Made by a program: the position numbers and the translations under genes. From Actinomycetes bacterium (GTDB lineage: Bacteria; Actinomycetota; CADDZG01; JAHWKV01), in NCBI GenBank assembly GCA_029263035.1, contig JAJCYF010000085.1, positions 1 through 16,813 of the forward strand: a stretch of 16,813 bases of DNA. The letters are read 5' to 3'. The notes beneath the pieces are model-generated. The model was not told where the DNA came from. It ran no database searches and saw only the letters and a list, made by a program, of their open reading frames with translations. Below are positions 1-7,827 of this stretch, in pieces. Each line of letters starts with the position of its first letter. The first letter of the stretch is position 1.

Positions 1-598
1 GATGCAGGAGTGTTTTACGGTGATGCTGGAGGCCATCGAAGCCAGGCCTCGTGTCGGCGTCCTGGGGCCCCGCCTGAACAACCCGGACGGAAGCCGGTAC
101 CCGTCGTGCCGGGTGGTTCCCAGCATCGGTGTGGCCATCGGACACTCGATCCTCGGCCTGATCACCTCCAACAACCCGTTCACCCGGGCCTATCACCTCA
201 ACGATTCAGACAACGAGTCCGAACGTGAGGTCGACTGGGTCTCCGGGGCGGCGATGATGATGCGCCGGGAGGTCTTCAACCAGGTGGGGGGATTCGACGA
301 AGGCTTTTTTATGTACCTGGAGGACGTTGACCTCTGCGCCCGGGTCCGCGAAGCGGGCTGGACCGCGCTGTACTACCCCGGAGCGGTCGTGATGCACCAC
401 GTAGCGGGCTCCAGCCGGCGCACGCCCTACAAGATGATTTTGCACCATCACGTCAGCCTCCTTCGCTACGCCGTCCGGCGCACCCGGGGCCCTTCCCGCC
501 TGGCGCTGCCGGCAATAGCCGCCGGAATTGGACTTCGGCTTCTGGTCATGTGGGCCAGGCATTACCTGACCACCAAGCACCTCAACCGGTCTGACTGA
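1..598 (+). CDS. GT2 family glycosyltransferase (rhamnosyltransferase-like), 5' end cut off
   Basis: C-terminal two thirds of a GT2 glycosyltransferase, which would transfer a sugar from a nucleotide-sugar donor to a growing glycan at the cytoplasmic face. Complete codons begin at base 2; the first ATG there is probably internal, because the N-terminal fold with the donor-binding motifs is missing and family members are usually about 300 residues. Visible landmarks, numbered from that ATG: GVLGPRLNNPDGS (19-31), the acceptor-side hydrophobic VSGAAMMMRREVF (80-92), GGFDEGFFMY (96-105), and the EDVDLCARVREAGW helix (107-120), which carries the catalytic-base ED of WbbL-like enzymes. A conserved-looking HH (132-133) follows, then a basic amphipathic tail (residues 155-190) that could contact the membrane. 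The gene is followed at 58 bp by a membrane protein on the same strand. GT2 membership is secure; sugar specificity cannot be read. Confidence 0.9.
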   Translation, partial: MQECFTVMLEAIEARPRVGVLGPRLNNPDGSRYPSCRVVPSIGVAIGHSILGLITSNNPFTRAYHLNDSDNESEREVDWVSGAAMMMRREVFNQVGGFDEGFFMYLEDVDLCARVREAGWTALYYPGAVVMHHVAGSSRRTPYKMILHHHVSLLRYAVRRTRGPSRLALPAIAAGIGLRLLVMWARHYLTTKHLNRSD

Positions 599-656
599 CC
601 AAAAGGAAGGCCCGGCCGAACTGCGTCCAAGCGGCCGGGAGAGCGCGCCGCACTCT

Positions 657-1946
657 TTGGGCGAGCATCGTCTCCTGGCGGTCATCGCATTGCTCCAGGT
701 GGTTGTGATCCTCGGCCTGGGCGTGTTGATCGTGCTGAACTTTCCCATCTGGGCGCCCGTCGACGAGGGTGCACATTTCAACTACATCCAGCACCTGGCC
801 GAAGAACGGAGCCTGCCGGTCCTGGGCGCCGAGATGACCAGCGATGAGGTGGCTGCCATCTTCCAGGGCGTGTACCCGCGGTCCCCGGCGCCGCCCCCAA
901 CTCCTCCGAAACTTGGGGATCTCCTGTACGAGGGCTTCCAGCCGCCCCTCTACTACCTGCTGGCCCTACCGGCCTACTCCCTCAGTGACAACCATTTGAC
1001 CAAAGCCACCCATGTGCGCTGGTTCGACTGGATTCTGTTGGCCGCGAGCCTGGCATTACTCTGCCTGCTGTGCCGGTCGATGTTCCCTGAGGCATGGCTC
1101 GGGGCCTATGCGCTCGCCCTCAACGTGTTTTTGGTGCCGGGCGTGCTGGTGAGAATGATCACCATCGCCAACACAGTATTGGAGCCTCTGCTGGTATTGC
1201 TGTTTCTGCTGGTCCTCTGGCGTGCCTACACCCGGCCGGGAATGGGGGACCTGGTAGTGGCATCGGTCGTGCTGGGCTTTTGTCTGCTTACGAAGGTGAC
1301 GCTGGTGCACCTGGCGCCGCTGCTGCTGGCAGGCATGGCGCTGAAGCTGTGGCCGGATCGCCGTCTGGGGAATCTGGCGAAGTCCGCCGCAATCCTGGCA
1401 ATCCCGCTGTTCATGATGTCTCCGTGGATGGCCTTCAACTATGCCCACTTCGGGTCGCTCACGGCGAACGAGCTCGCCAAGTGGATGCAGTTTCCCCTGG
1501 TAAACCCGATCGGGGATGACATTGCTTTGTCCCACCTCGGCAGCCAGCTGGGAGAGCTCAAGCTCGCCTTCATGCCGGCCGAATGGCAGGAGGAGCTGAA
1601 ACAGCCGATGGTGGTGCTGACTCGGGATTTCATGAGGTCTGCGTTCTTCGTGGGCCCGGCGGTACTTGCGGTTGCAGCGGCTCGCCGGTGGCGTGACTAC
1701 CGCTATCTCCTGCTGGGGTTACCCCTGGTAGTCAATCTGACGATGCTCACCGTGAGCACCATTCTGCAAGATTTTGAGGTGGTGAACGGCCGGTACCTGT
1801 ACTCCTCGCTTCCCGGATGGGCTCTCCTCTTCGTCGCCGTCAGCAACAAGTTCCGGGGAGGGCGGGCGGCGGTCAACGTAGTCGCCCTCGTCAGCTTCGC
1901 CGGCCTCCTGACAGTCTGGGCGTCCCTGGTTCCCAAATACCTCTAG
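657..1946 (+). CDS. Polytopic membrane protein, GT-C/DUF2142-like putative glycosyltransferase
   Basis: A 429-residue integral membrane protein with about 9-11 hydrophobic segments (for example 7-28, 124-141, 144-166, 170-190, 198-218, 243-263, 349-369, 403-423). After the first segment comes a loop with WAPVDEGAHFNYIQHLA (32-48). Next is EGFQPPLYYLLALP (92-105), and near the end GRYLYSSLPG (378-387). An acidic DE after TM1, a QPPLYY motif and a late GRYL motif are typical of GT-C and DUF2142-type proteins, which use polyprenyl-phosphate sugars outside the membrane. The exact family is inferred from motifs only. The TTG start at 657 has only a weak upstream GGGAG. The frame is open further upstream, where AAGGAAGG (603-610) lies 10 bp before a CTG at 621, so the true start is uncertain. 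Likely co-transcribed with its neighbours. Confidence 0.8.
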   Translation: MGEHRLLAVIALLQVVVILGLGVLIVLNFPIWAPVDEGAHFNYIQHLAEERSLPVLGAEMTSDEVAAIFQGVYPRSPAPPPTPPKLGDLLYEGFQPPLYYLLALPAYSLSDNHLTKATHVRWFDWILLAASLALLCLLCRSMFPEAWLGAYALALNVFLVPGVLVRMITIANTVLEPLLVLLFLLVLWRAYTRPGMGDLVVASVVLGFCLLTKVTLVHLAPLLLAGMALKLWPDRRLGNLAKSAAILAIPLFMMSPWMAFNYAHFGSLTANELAKWMQFPLVNPIGDDIALSHLGSQLGELKLAFMPAEWQEELKQPMVVLTRDFMRSAFFVGPAVLAVAAARRWRDYRYLLLGLPLVVNLTMLTVSTILQDFEVVNGRYLYSSLPGWALLFVAVSNKFRGGRAAVNVVALVSFAGLLTVWASLVPKYL

Positions 1947-1986
1947 GGCGGACCGGGTAGAAAGGTACTCCCGAGCGCAGGCTTGG

Positions 1987-3414
1987 GTGACTACGGTGCA
2001 ATGTATCCTCCGCACTATGCGGGGAGACGATAGGGCCGGCACGGCCCACGCGGCTACTGAGGATGACCGGCCGGCGGACAAAGCCGGCCCCACGGCGCGC
2101 ATTGTCTGGGCCGTCACCGCGCTCGCCTGCCTGGCACCGTTCGTCCTGCTGGCGGTGAACATCCACCGGTACGGGGTGAACATGCCCCATTCCGACCAGT
2201 GGGAGCTGGTCGGCATGATAGAGAAATCAAGGACCGAGGGGGTTGGGTTGGGGGACCTGTATGCCCAGCACAACGAACAACGGATCCTCGTTCCCCGGCT
2301 GTTGATGTTGCTGCTTGCCGGCGTGACCTCGTGGAACATTCGGGCCGAGCTCCTGGTTAACCTGATTCTCGGTGCCGGGATCTTCTGCTTCCTGGCCGCG
2401 CTGCTCAAGCGCACGTTTTCCTCGATCGGCCTGTGGTCGGCCGTCCCCGTGGCATGCATCTCCCTGCTCGTGTTCTCACCGGTTCAGTGGGAGAACTGGT
2501 CCTGGGGATGGCAGATCAGCTGGTTCCTTCCGCTGTTCTGTTTTCTGGCGGTGCTCTGCCTGTTGACGTTGTGGCCCGATTCCCGGCCCGCCTGGCCTGC
2601 CCTGGCGGCAGCAACGGTGATTGCGGTGGTCGGGCAGTACTCACTGTTCAGCGCAACCCTGATCTGGGTAGCCGGTCTGCCCCTTCTTTTGATGCGGCGG
2701 GACTTCAGGAAGTACTGGTGGGTTTGGTGCCTGGCCGCCGCCGCCTCTACCGGGACCTATCTGTGGGAGTACACCAGCCCGCCTCTGATGGCCGGGTTCA
2801 AGATGTCCCCTGCGGAGCTCATCGAAGACCCGAGGCCGGGCATCGAGTACGTCCTGTACTACCTGGGCCGCCCGGTCCTGGACGAGAAGCCCATATTTTT
2901 CATCGGGGGCATCTTCGTGCTGAGCTTCGCAGTGGCAGCAATGTACCTTCTGCTCTTCAGGCGGGAACAGCTGAGGGCGGCTGCTCCGTGGATGGCCATA
3001 GGGTCCTACGCCTTCATCTCATCGGTCCTGACGATGGCGAACCGGGTCAGGCTCGGCCTGGAGCAGGCCGGATCCAGCCGGTACACCACGATAGGAATCC
3101 TGTTGATGATCTCCACGGTGGTCCTGATGAGCCTTGCGATCCTCCCCGGACCCGGAAAGCCGGTCCGAGGCTTCAGGCTGGCTCCGGTCATGGGGGCATG
3201 GCTTGTCGTGCTGGGCCTCTTTGTGGCGGACTACTCATCGGAGGTGAAGGCCATGCAGGAGTTTCACGAGGAGAGGGTGGCGATGCTTGAATGCATCCGC
3301 AATGCTGAAATCGCCGGGGACCCATGCCTCCCCGAGGTATATGCCGACCCGGAACTTTTGATGAGCCGGGTCCGCTACCTGCGGGAGATCGGCTGGACGG
3401 CCGTCGGTTCGTAG
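1987..3414 (+). CDS. Polytopic membrane protein with SDQW / HNEQR loop, unclassified (possible GT-C fold)
   Basis: A 475-residue membrane protein from the GTG at 1987 (465 residues from ATG 2017; neither start has a good ribosome binding site). A polar, low-complexity N-terminus (11-37) precedes TM1 (about 38-58). The next loop contains NMPHSDQWELV (65-75) and LYAQHNEQRILVPRLL (91-106); acidic, His, Asn and Arg residues cluster there as in the first external loop of GT-C enzymes. A second aromatic cluster, WENWSWGWQISWF (168-180), also looks functional. About ten further hydrophobic segments follow up to residue 414, and a soluble C-terminal tail of about 60 residues has two Cys (436, 447). 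I recognise the pattern as a recurrent bacterial membrane-protein type near polysaccharide genes but cannot name an established family. A role in glycan assembly or decoration is inferred from context. Confidence 0.75.
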   Translation: MTTVQCILRTMRGDDRAGTAHAATEDDRPADKAGPTARIVWAVTALACLAPFVLLAVNIHRYGVNMPHSDQWELVGMIEKSRTEGVGLGDLYAQHNEQRILVPRLLMLLLAGVTSWNIRAELLVNLILGAGIFCFLAALLKRTFSSIGLWSAVPVACISLLVFSPVQWENWSWGWQISWFLPLFCFLAVLCLLTLWPDSRPAWPALAAATVIAVVGQYSLFSATLIWVAGLPLLLMRRDFRKYWWVWCLAAAASTGTYLWEYTSPPLMAGFKMSPAELIEDPRPGIEYVLYYLGRPVLDEKPIFFIGGIFVLSFAVAAMYLLLFRREQLRAAAPWMAIGSYAFISSVLTMANRVRLGLEQAGSSRYTTIGILLMISTVVLMSLAILPGPGKPVRGFRLAPVMGAWLVVLGLFVADYSSEVKAMQEFHEERVAMLECIRNAEIAGDPCLPEVYADPELLMSRVRYLREIGWTAVGS

Positions 3415-3467
3415 GGCTCCGGCAGTGAATGGCCGACGCTTTCCCACCCATGACGTAGGGTCTTGCC

Positions 3468-5909
3468 ATGCCTTGTGACCTGTCTGTCGTGGTGCTCAAC
3501 TTCAATGGAAGACAGTTTTTGGACGACTGCCTCTCGTCGCTCGCCGAGCAGTCCTACCCGGCGGACCTTTTCGAGGTCGTCTTTGTCGACAACGGGTCCT
3601 CCGACGGCTCGGTCGCCCACGTCAAGGCCGGCTGGCCGGACGTGCGGGTGGTGGAGCTGCCGACGAACCTGGGATTCGCAGGAGGCATCAATGCCGGCGT
3701 CAAGCACGCCAAGGGGGTTTACGTCGCCCTGATCAACAACGACGCCCGGGCTCACCCCGATTGGCTGAAGCACGGGGTGGCGGCCTTCGACGAGTCGATG
3801 GACGTGGCGATGGTCGCCTCCAAGATCCTGACCCTGGACGGCAAGAGCATCGACTATGCCGGCGGGGCCCTGTCCTTCTACGGCCACGGCTTCAAGGTGG
3901 GCGTGGGCGAGCTTGATGAGGGCCAGTTCGACCGGCCGGGGGAGACACTGTTTGGCTCCGGCTGCGCCCTGTTTATGCCCCGGGACCTGTTCCTGGAGGT
4001 CGGGGGGCTGGACTCCGACTATTTTGCGTTCTTCGAGGACGTCGATCTCGGATGGCGCCTGTGGCTCATGGGGTACCGGGTCTGGTACGAGCCCGCCTCG
4101 GTCGTCTACCACCGCCACCATGGGACCGCAGACGCCCTGGGCAGGGAGCGGGAACGCTTTCTGTTGGAGCGCAACGCCCTGATTACGATCATCAAGAACT
4201 ACGAGGACGAAACCATCGAGAGAGCCCTCGGCCCCGCAATCATGCTGGCGCTGGAGCGGGGCCTCAGCTACTCGGACGACCAAAGGCAGGAATTCGACCT
4301 GGCCACCGCCGACCCGTCGAACCCGGTCGGACCCCAAACCATCGATGCGATGACTATGGCGCACCTGCTGGCGATCTCGGAGATCAGCCGCAACATGCCG
4401 CAGATCATGGAACGCCGCCGGGAGATCCAGGCACGCCGGCGCAGGCGCGACATTGAGATCCTGCCTCTCTTCCGGGAGGCCCTTACCCCCAATGTCAACG
4501 TACCGAGGTTCTCGCAGACCTTTGACGGCATCGTCGAGCAGGCCGGGCTCAACCGGGTCTTCAACGCGCGAACCCGGGTACTGCTGATCACCGGCGACAC
4601 CGTCTCCTCGAAGATGGCCGGTCCGGCCATCCGTGCCTGGGAGATGTGCTCCGAGCTCAGCCGTAAACACGAAGTCCGCATGCTGGTTACCAGCGTGGGG
4701 GACGTTAAGGCGACTACCTTCGACCTGCAGGAGCTGTCGAATGAGACCTTGCATGACCACATCCAGTGGGCCGATGTGATCATCCACCAGGGGTTCGTCA
4801 TGCATGCCAATCCCACGATCAAGGACTACGGAAAGGTGCTGGTCGCCGACCTGTACGACCCTTTCCATATCGAGAACCTGGAGATGTTCCAGCGGGACGA
4901 AGCCGCCGCCCGGAATCACCGGTTCATCACCGACAAGGACGTGATTGCCGAGCAGCTGACCAGCTGCGACTACTTCATCTGTGCCAGTGAGAAGCAGCGG
5001 GATTTCTGGCTGGGCCAGCTATCCGGGGCGGGACGTCTCAACCCGTTCGTCTACGACCAGGACCCCACGCTGCGCAGCCTCATCGACGTGGTGCCGTTCG
5101 GGGTTTCGGGCAACCCGCCGGAGAAGAGAAAGAAGGTCTTGAAGGGAGTGGTCCCGGGCATCGCGGACACCGACAGGGTCCTGCTCTGGGGAGGGGGTAT
5201 CTACAATTGGTTCGACCCGCTGACACTGATAAGGGCGGTGGAGCTGATCGCCCGGGAACACCCCGAGATCAAGCTGTTCTTCATGGGACTGACGCACCCG
5301 AACCCCGGCGTGCCGAAAATGCGGATGGCCACCGAGGCCCGGGCTCTGGCGGCCGAGCTCGGGGTCGAGGGAACCCAGGTCTTCTTCAACGACGGGTGGG
5401 TGCCCTACGAGGAGCGGGCCGACTATCTGTTGGAAGCCGATATTGGCGTCTCATGCCACTTCGAGCACATTGAGACCACCTATTCCTATCGCACAAGGGT
5501 GCTGGACTACTTCTGGGCTGAGCTGCCCGTGATCGTCACCCGGGGAGATGCCCTCGGCCAGCTGGTGGAGGAGCACCGGCTCGGTCTCACGGTGGCCCCC
5601 GGCGACGTAGACGGCTTCGCCGCTGCCATCCTGCAGATCCTGCAGGATGGGGAGCTGGACCGGGAGTTCCGTCGAAATATCGCCGGGCTTCGTCCGGACC
5701 TGTCGTGGGGCAACATCATCAAACCTCTCGATGATTTTTGTACCCGCCCCCGCCACGCCGCAGACCGGTTGCAGGAGGGAAGGCGGGGCGAACGAATGAC
5801 CCCCCGCCGGCGGCTGGTGCGAAGGATGGAGGTAGCCCTCGAGCAGGGTGGGCCGGTGTTGGTCGCAAAGCGTGCAGCCGGCTACGCCTACCGCAAGATG
5901 GTCAAGTAG
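3468..5909 (+). CDS. Bifunctional glycosyltransferase: N-terminal GT2 fused to C-terminal GT4-like domain
   Basis: An 813-residue cytoplasmic protein carrying two glycosyltransferases, likely adding two successive sugars. Residues 3-240 are GT2: DLSVVVLNFNG (4-14), VDNGSSDGS (40-48), NLGFAGGINAG (67-77), the metal/donor motif INNDA (89-93), and the catalytic FFEDVDLGWRLW (188-199). A charged linker (about 245-365, with an RRREIQARRRRR run at 316-327) leads to a GT-B domain: TRVLLITGDTVSSKMAGPAIRAWE begins at 369, the nucleotide-binding half has VLLWGGGIYNWFDPLTLIRA (571-590), and ETTYSYRTRVLDYFWAELPVIV covers the donor-site helix (669-690). The classic GT4 EX7E is not obvious; ET(669-670) and the RTRVLDY stretch occupy that region. 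The basic tail (760-813) could bind membrane. Start ATG 3468 has AGGG (3457-3460) 7 bp upstream. It sits 53 bp after the membrane protein and its stop lies 10 bp from the convergent exporter gene. Confidence 0.92.
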   Translation: MPCDLSVVVLNFNGRQFLDDCLSSLAEQSYPADLFEVVFVDNGSSDGSVAHVKAGWPDVRVVELPTNLGFAGGINAGVKHAKGVYVALINNDARAHPDWLKHGVAAFDESMDVAMVASKILTLDGKSIDYAGGALSFYGHGFKVGVGELDEGQFDRPGETLFGSGCALFMPRDLFLEVGGLDSDYFAFFEDVDLGWRLWLMGYRVWYEPASVVYHRHHGTADALGRERERFLLERNALITIIKNYEDETIERALGPAIMLALERGLSYSDDQRQEFDLATADPSNPVGPQTIDAMTMAHLLAISEISRNMPQIMERRREIQARRRRRDIEILPLFREALTPNVNVPRFSQTFDGIVEQAGLNRVFNARTRVLLITGDTVSSKMAGPAIRAWEMCSELSRKHEVRMLVTSVGDVKATTFDLQELSNETLHDHIQWADVIIHQGFVMHANPTIKDYGKVLVADLYDPFHIENLEMFQRDEAAARNHRFITDKDVIAEQLTSCDYFICASEKQRDFWLGQLSGAGRLNPFVYDQDPTLRSLIDVVPFGVSGNPPEKRKKVLKGVVPGIADTDRVLLWGGGIYNWFDPLTLIRAVELIAREHPEIKLFFMGLTHPNPGVPKMRMATEARALAAELGVEGTQVFFNDGWVPYEERADYLLEADIGVSCHFEHIETTYSYRTRVLDYFWAELPVIVTRGDALGQLVEEHRLGLTVAPGDVDGFAAAILQILQDGELDREFRRNIAGLRPDLSWGNIIKPLDDFCTRPRHAADRLQEGRRGERMTPRRRLVRRMEVALEQGGPVLVAKRAAGYAYRKMVK

Positions 5910-5919
5910 CCAAAACCCT

Positions 5920-6714
5920 TCAGGGAGCTATGTGTTCGGGCTCCGGCTCCGGCTTCGGCTCCACGTAGGGCTCGCCGGTGTTGTGTGCGACCTGGCGAAG
6001 GTACATCTCGATGATGTCTTGTGCCTCACCGTGGGCCTTTAGCTGCCCGTGCTCCATCCAGGCCGCATGATCGCAAAGGTTCTTGATCATCTCCATGGCG
6101 TGGGAGACCACGACAATAGTGCAGCCTGAGCTTTTCAGCTCCTGGAACTTGTTGGCGCAGCGCTGCTGGAACTCGGCATCTCCTACTGCCAGCACCTCGT
6201 CGACGAGCAGGATGTCAGGGGAGACGTTGATGGCTACCGAGAAACCGAGCCTTACGTACATGCCGGAGGAGTAGTTCTTGACCGGCGTATCGATGAACCG
6301 CTCGATGCCGGAGAAGTCGACGATCTCGTCGAACTTGCGGTTCAGCTCGGCCGAGCTGATACCCAGGATGGCGCCGTTCAGGAAGACATTCTCCCGACCG
6401 CTGAGCTCGGGGTGGAAGCCCGCTCCCAGCTCCAGCAGAGCCGAGATTGAACCTTTGGAGCTTACCGAGCCGCCGTCCGGCACCAGGATCTTCGCGAAGC
6501 ACTTCAGCAGGGTTGACTTGCCGGATCCGTTCTCTCCGATGAGTCCGTAGGTCGACGCCTTGGGAATCTCCAGGGATATGTCCTTGAGCGCCCAGAACTC
6601 CTCGTAGACCCCGCGACGCCGGCGCAGAACCATGGCCTTGATGCTCTGGTTGCGCTCGTGGTAGATCCTGAAACGCTTGGAGACCTCGGTGGCCTGAATG
6701 GCTATCTCGCTCAT
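5920..6714 (-). CDS. wzt: Polysaccharide ABC exporter, ATP-binding subunit (Wzt/RfbE/TagH type, short form)
   Basis: ATPase powering export of a lipid-linked polysaccharide through the partner permease encoded just upstream. Numbered from the chosen Met (264 residues): Walker A GENGSGKST (60-68), Q-loop region ELGAGFHPELSGREN (95-109), the subfamily-typical signature YSSGM (148-152), Walker B ILLVDEV (168-174) with catalytic Glu173, and H-loop His205 in VVVSHAM. The FWALKDISLEIPKAS lead-in is standard for this group. The start is ATG 6714-6712: it overlaps the permease stop as ATGA and has GGAGGA 5 bp upstream, so the longer frame to 6756 is not used. The protein ends shortly after the ATPase core in a Pro/Glu-rich tail (EPKPEPEPE); the carbohydrate-recognising C-terminal domain of O9a-type Wzt is absent. 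A teichoic-acid (TagH-like) substrate cannot be excluded. Confidence 0.95.
   Translation of the reverse strand: MSEIAIQATEVSKRFRIYHERNQSIKAMVLRRRRGVYEEFWALKDISLEIPKASTYGLIGENGSGKSTLLKCFAKILVPDGGSVSSKGSISALLELGAGFHPELSGRENVFLNGAILGISSAELNRKFDEIVDFSGIERFIDTPVKNYSSGMYVRLGFSVAINVSPDILLVDEVLAVGDAEFQQRCANKFQELKSSGCTIVVVSHAMEMIKNLCDHAAWMEHGQLKAHGEAQDIIEMYLRQVAHNTGEPYVEPKPEPEPEHIAP
5939..5962 (-). repeat. Hexamer repeat encoding Wzt Pro/Glu tail
   Basis: Four tandem 6-bp units (GGCTCC, GGCTCC, GGCTTC, GGCTCC on the + strand) encode the alternating Glu-Pro/Lys-Pro tail at the C-terminus of the exporter ATPase. The tail is probably extended and unstructured. Confidence 0.8.
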
Positions 6715-7568
6715 AGTTCCTCCGCAAACCTGGCTTCGACTCTGTGGAATATCCACAGGCCCAGCGCCATCGATACAGCGGCGGACAGGAACATGTAGAG
6801 GATGGTGTCGGCTTCCGGCATACGTAGATGGTAGAAGATAGCCCGGTAGGCCTCAACGAAGTGCACCATCGGGTTAAGTAGATAGAGGGTCCTGATCGGC
6901 GCAGCACTGAGCCTGGGGTTGTCCAGAACCTGGGTGATCGGGTAGATGATCGGGGTGGCGTAGAACCACAGCATCAGCAGGATGGACAGGAAGTGCTCGA
7001 TGTCCCGGAAGTACACGTTGAGGGCGGAAAGAGTCAGGCCGATACCGAGCACAAAGAACATCTGCAACACGATCACCACCACTGCAACCGGCAGGTACAG
7101 GAAGACGAACTGGCCGACGACCACCAGGGCCAGCGACAGGACGGCCAGCTCGACCAGCAGGTTGGTGTTTGCCGATAGCACGGACGCCGCGGGAAGAACC
7201 GAGCGGTTGAAGTAGACCTTCTTGATGAGGCTCGCATTGCCGACCACCGACGCGGTGGCAGACGAGAGGCCGGCGGACAGAAAGTTCCAGGGCAGAAGGC
7301 CGCACATCAAGAAGAACCCGAAGTTTTGAAGACCGCTTGGGTCGCCGGCGGGTGCTTCGATCCCGAACACAAATCGGAAAACAAACGTAAACACGAGCAT
7401 GGTCGCCAGTGGGTTCACCAGGGACCAGGCCCAGCCCAGCGCCGACCGTTTGTACTTGCTTCGGTTTTCGCGCAGAGTGAGGTTCACCAGCAGCGATCGA
7501 GCTGCGGCGAGCTCGTTCGATTTGAGCGTTTTCACGTGGATTACCATACCCTTAGCCCGTTCAGCCAC
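6711..7568 (-). CDS. wzm: Polysaccharide ABC exporter, permease subunit (Wzm/TagG type)
   Basis: Membrane subunit of the ABC-2 polysaccharide exporter, moving a finished lipid-linked glycan across the cytoplasmic membrane. The 285 residues carry family landmarks: an amphipathic N-terminus ending in SKYKRSALGWAWSLVNPL (37-54), then about six membrane segments (50-70, 84-105, 128-150, 155-183, 192-211, 255-275), the coupling-type loop LIKKVYFNRSVLP (114-126), NVYFRDIEHF (184-193) and FYATPIIYP (202-210). The length is normal for the family. The start shown is a GTG; an in-frame ATG at 7547 (residue 8) is an alternative, and neither has a perfect ribosome binding site. It is the first gene of a two-gene leftward operon, with its stop overlapping the ATPase start by 4 bp, which predicts translational coupling. 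It is divergent from the methyltransferase-GT2 fusion gene. Confidence 0.95.
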   Translation of the reverse strand: MAERAKGMVIHVKTLKSNELAAARSLLVNLTLRENRSKYKRSALGWAWSLVNPLATMLVFTFVFRFVFGIEAPAGDPSGLQNFGFFLMCGLLPWNFLSAGLSSATASVVGNASLIKKVYFNRSVLPAASVLSANTNLLVELAVLSLALVVVGQFVFLYLPVAVVVIVLQMFFVLGIGLTLSALNVYFRDIEHFLSILLMLWFYATPIIYPITQVLDNPRLSAAPIRTLYLLNPMVHFVEAYRAIFYHLRMPEADTILYMFLSAAVSMALGLWIFHRVEARFAEEL

Positions 7569-7827
7569 CTGAGCTCACCGGCAGCAGGCATGTCGACGAC
7601 CGTCGGTGAAGTGCGGCCCGAAGTGCTAACCCATTACTATGGCTAGGTCGCGAACGGATGGTGCGGACTCCGGGCCGAAGGTTTGAACTAGGCTACCCAT
7701 GAAGTAACGATTCCCCAACAGCTTGGTGGGCCGGCCCGCGAGGAGCGCCCGTGAGGCACCCATTTAGTGCAACGGCACCGGGCGACGCCGGTCGTTTAGG
7801 TGTGAACGTTCTAGGAGCAAGTTGGAT
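7569..7827. promoter_or_regulatory. Divergent intergenic region between exporter operon and methyltransferase-GT2 gene
   Basis: This 259-bp gap separates the leftward exporter operon from the rightward middle block, so it should hold promoters for both. It is richer in A/T than the flanking genes around 7625-7715. Weak -10-like hexamers are visible: TACTAT (7635-7640, +), and on the minus strand CATAGT over the same bases. TTGAAC at 7683-7688 followed 16 bp later by TAACGA is another weak + pair. None is convincing. A perfect 8-bp palindrome GAACGTTC (7804-7811) lies just before the ribosome binding site AGGAG (7813-7817). No ORF with coding signs occupies the gap. Confidence 0.35.

Noticed and set aside
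3375..4919. A 514-codon open frame on the minus strand opposite the GT2-GT4 gene
   Set aside because: It is antisense to a gene with clear domain motifs, its translation is low-complexity and motif-free, and long antisense frames are expected in GC-rich codon usage.
6715..6756. A 14-residue N-terminal extension of the exporter ATPase
   Set aside because: The ATG at 6714 has GGAGGA at ideal spacing and the ATGA overlap with the permease; the extension has no family resemblance.
7804..7811. GAACGTTC palindrome upstream of the fusion gene, considered as an SOS-type operator
   Set aside because: Actinobacterial LexA boxes need spaced half-sites (GAAC-N4-GTTC); an 8-bp palindrome can occur by chance and no second copy was seen.
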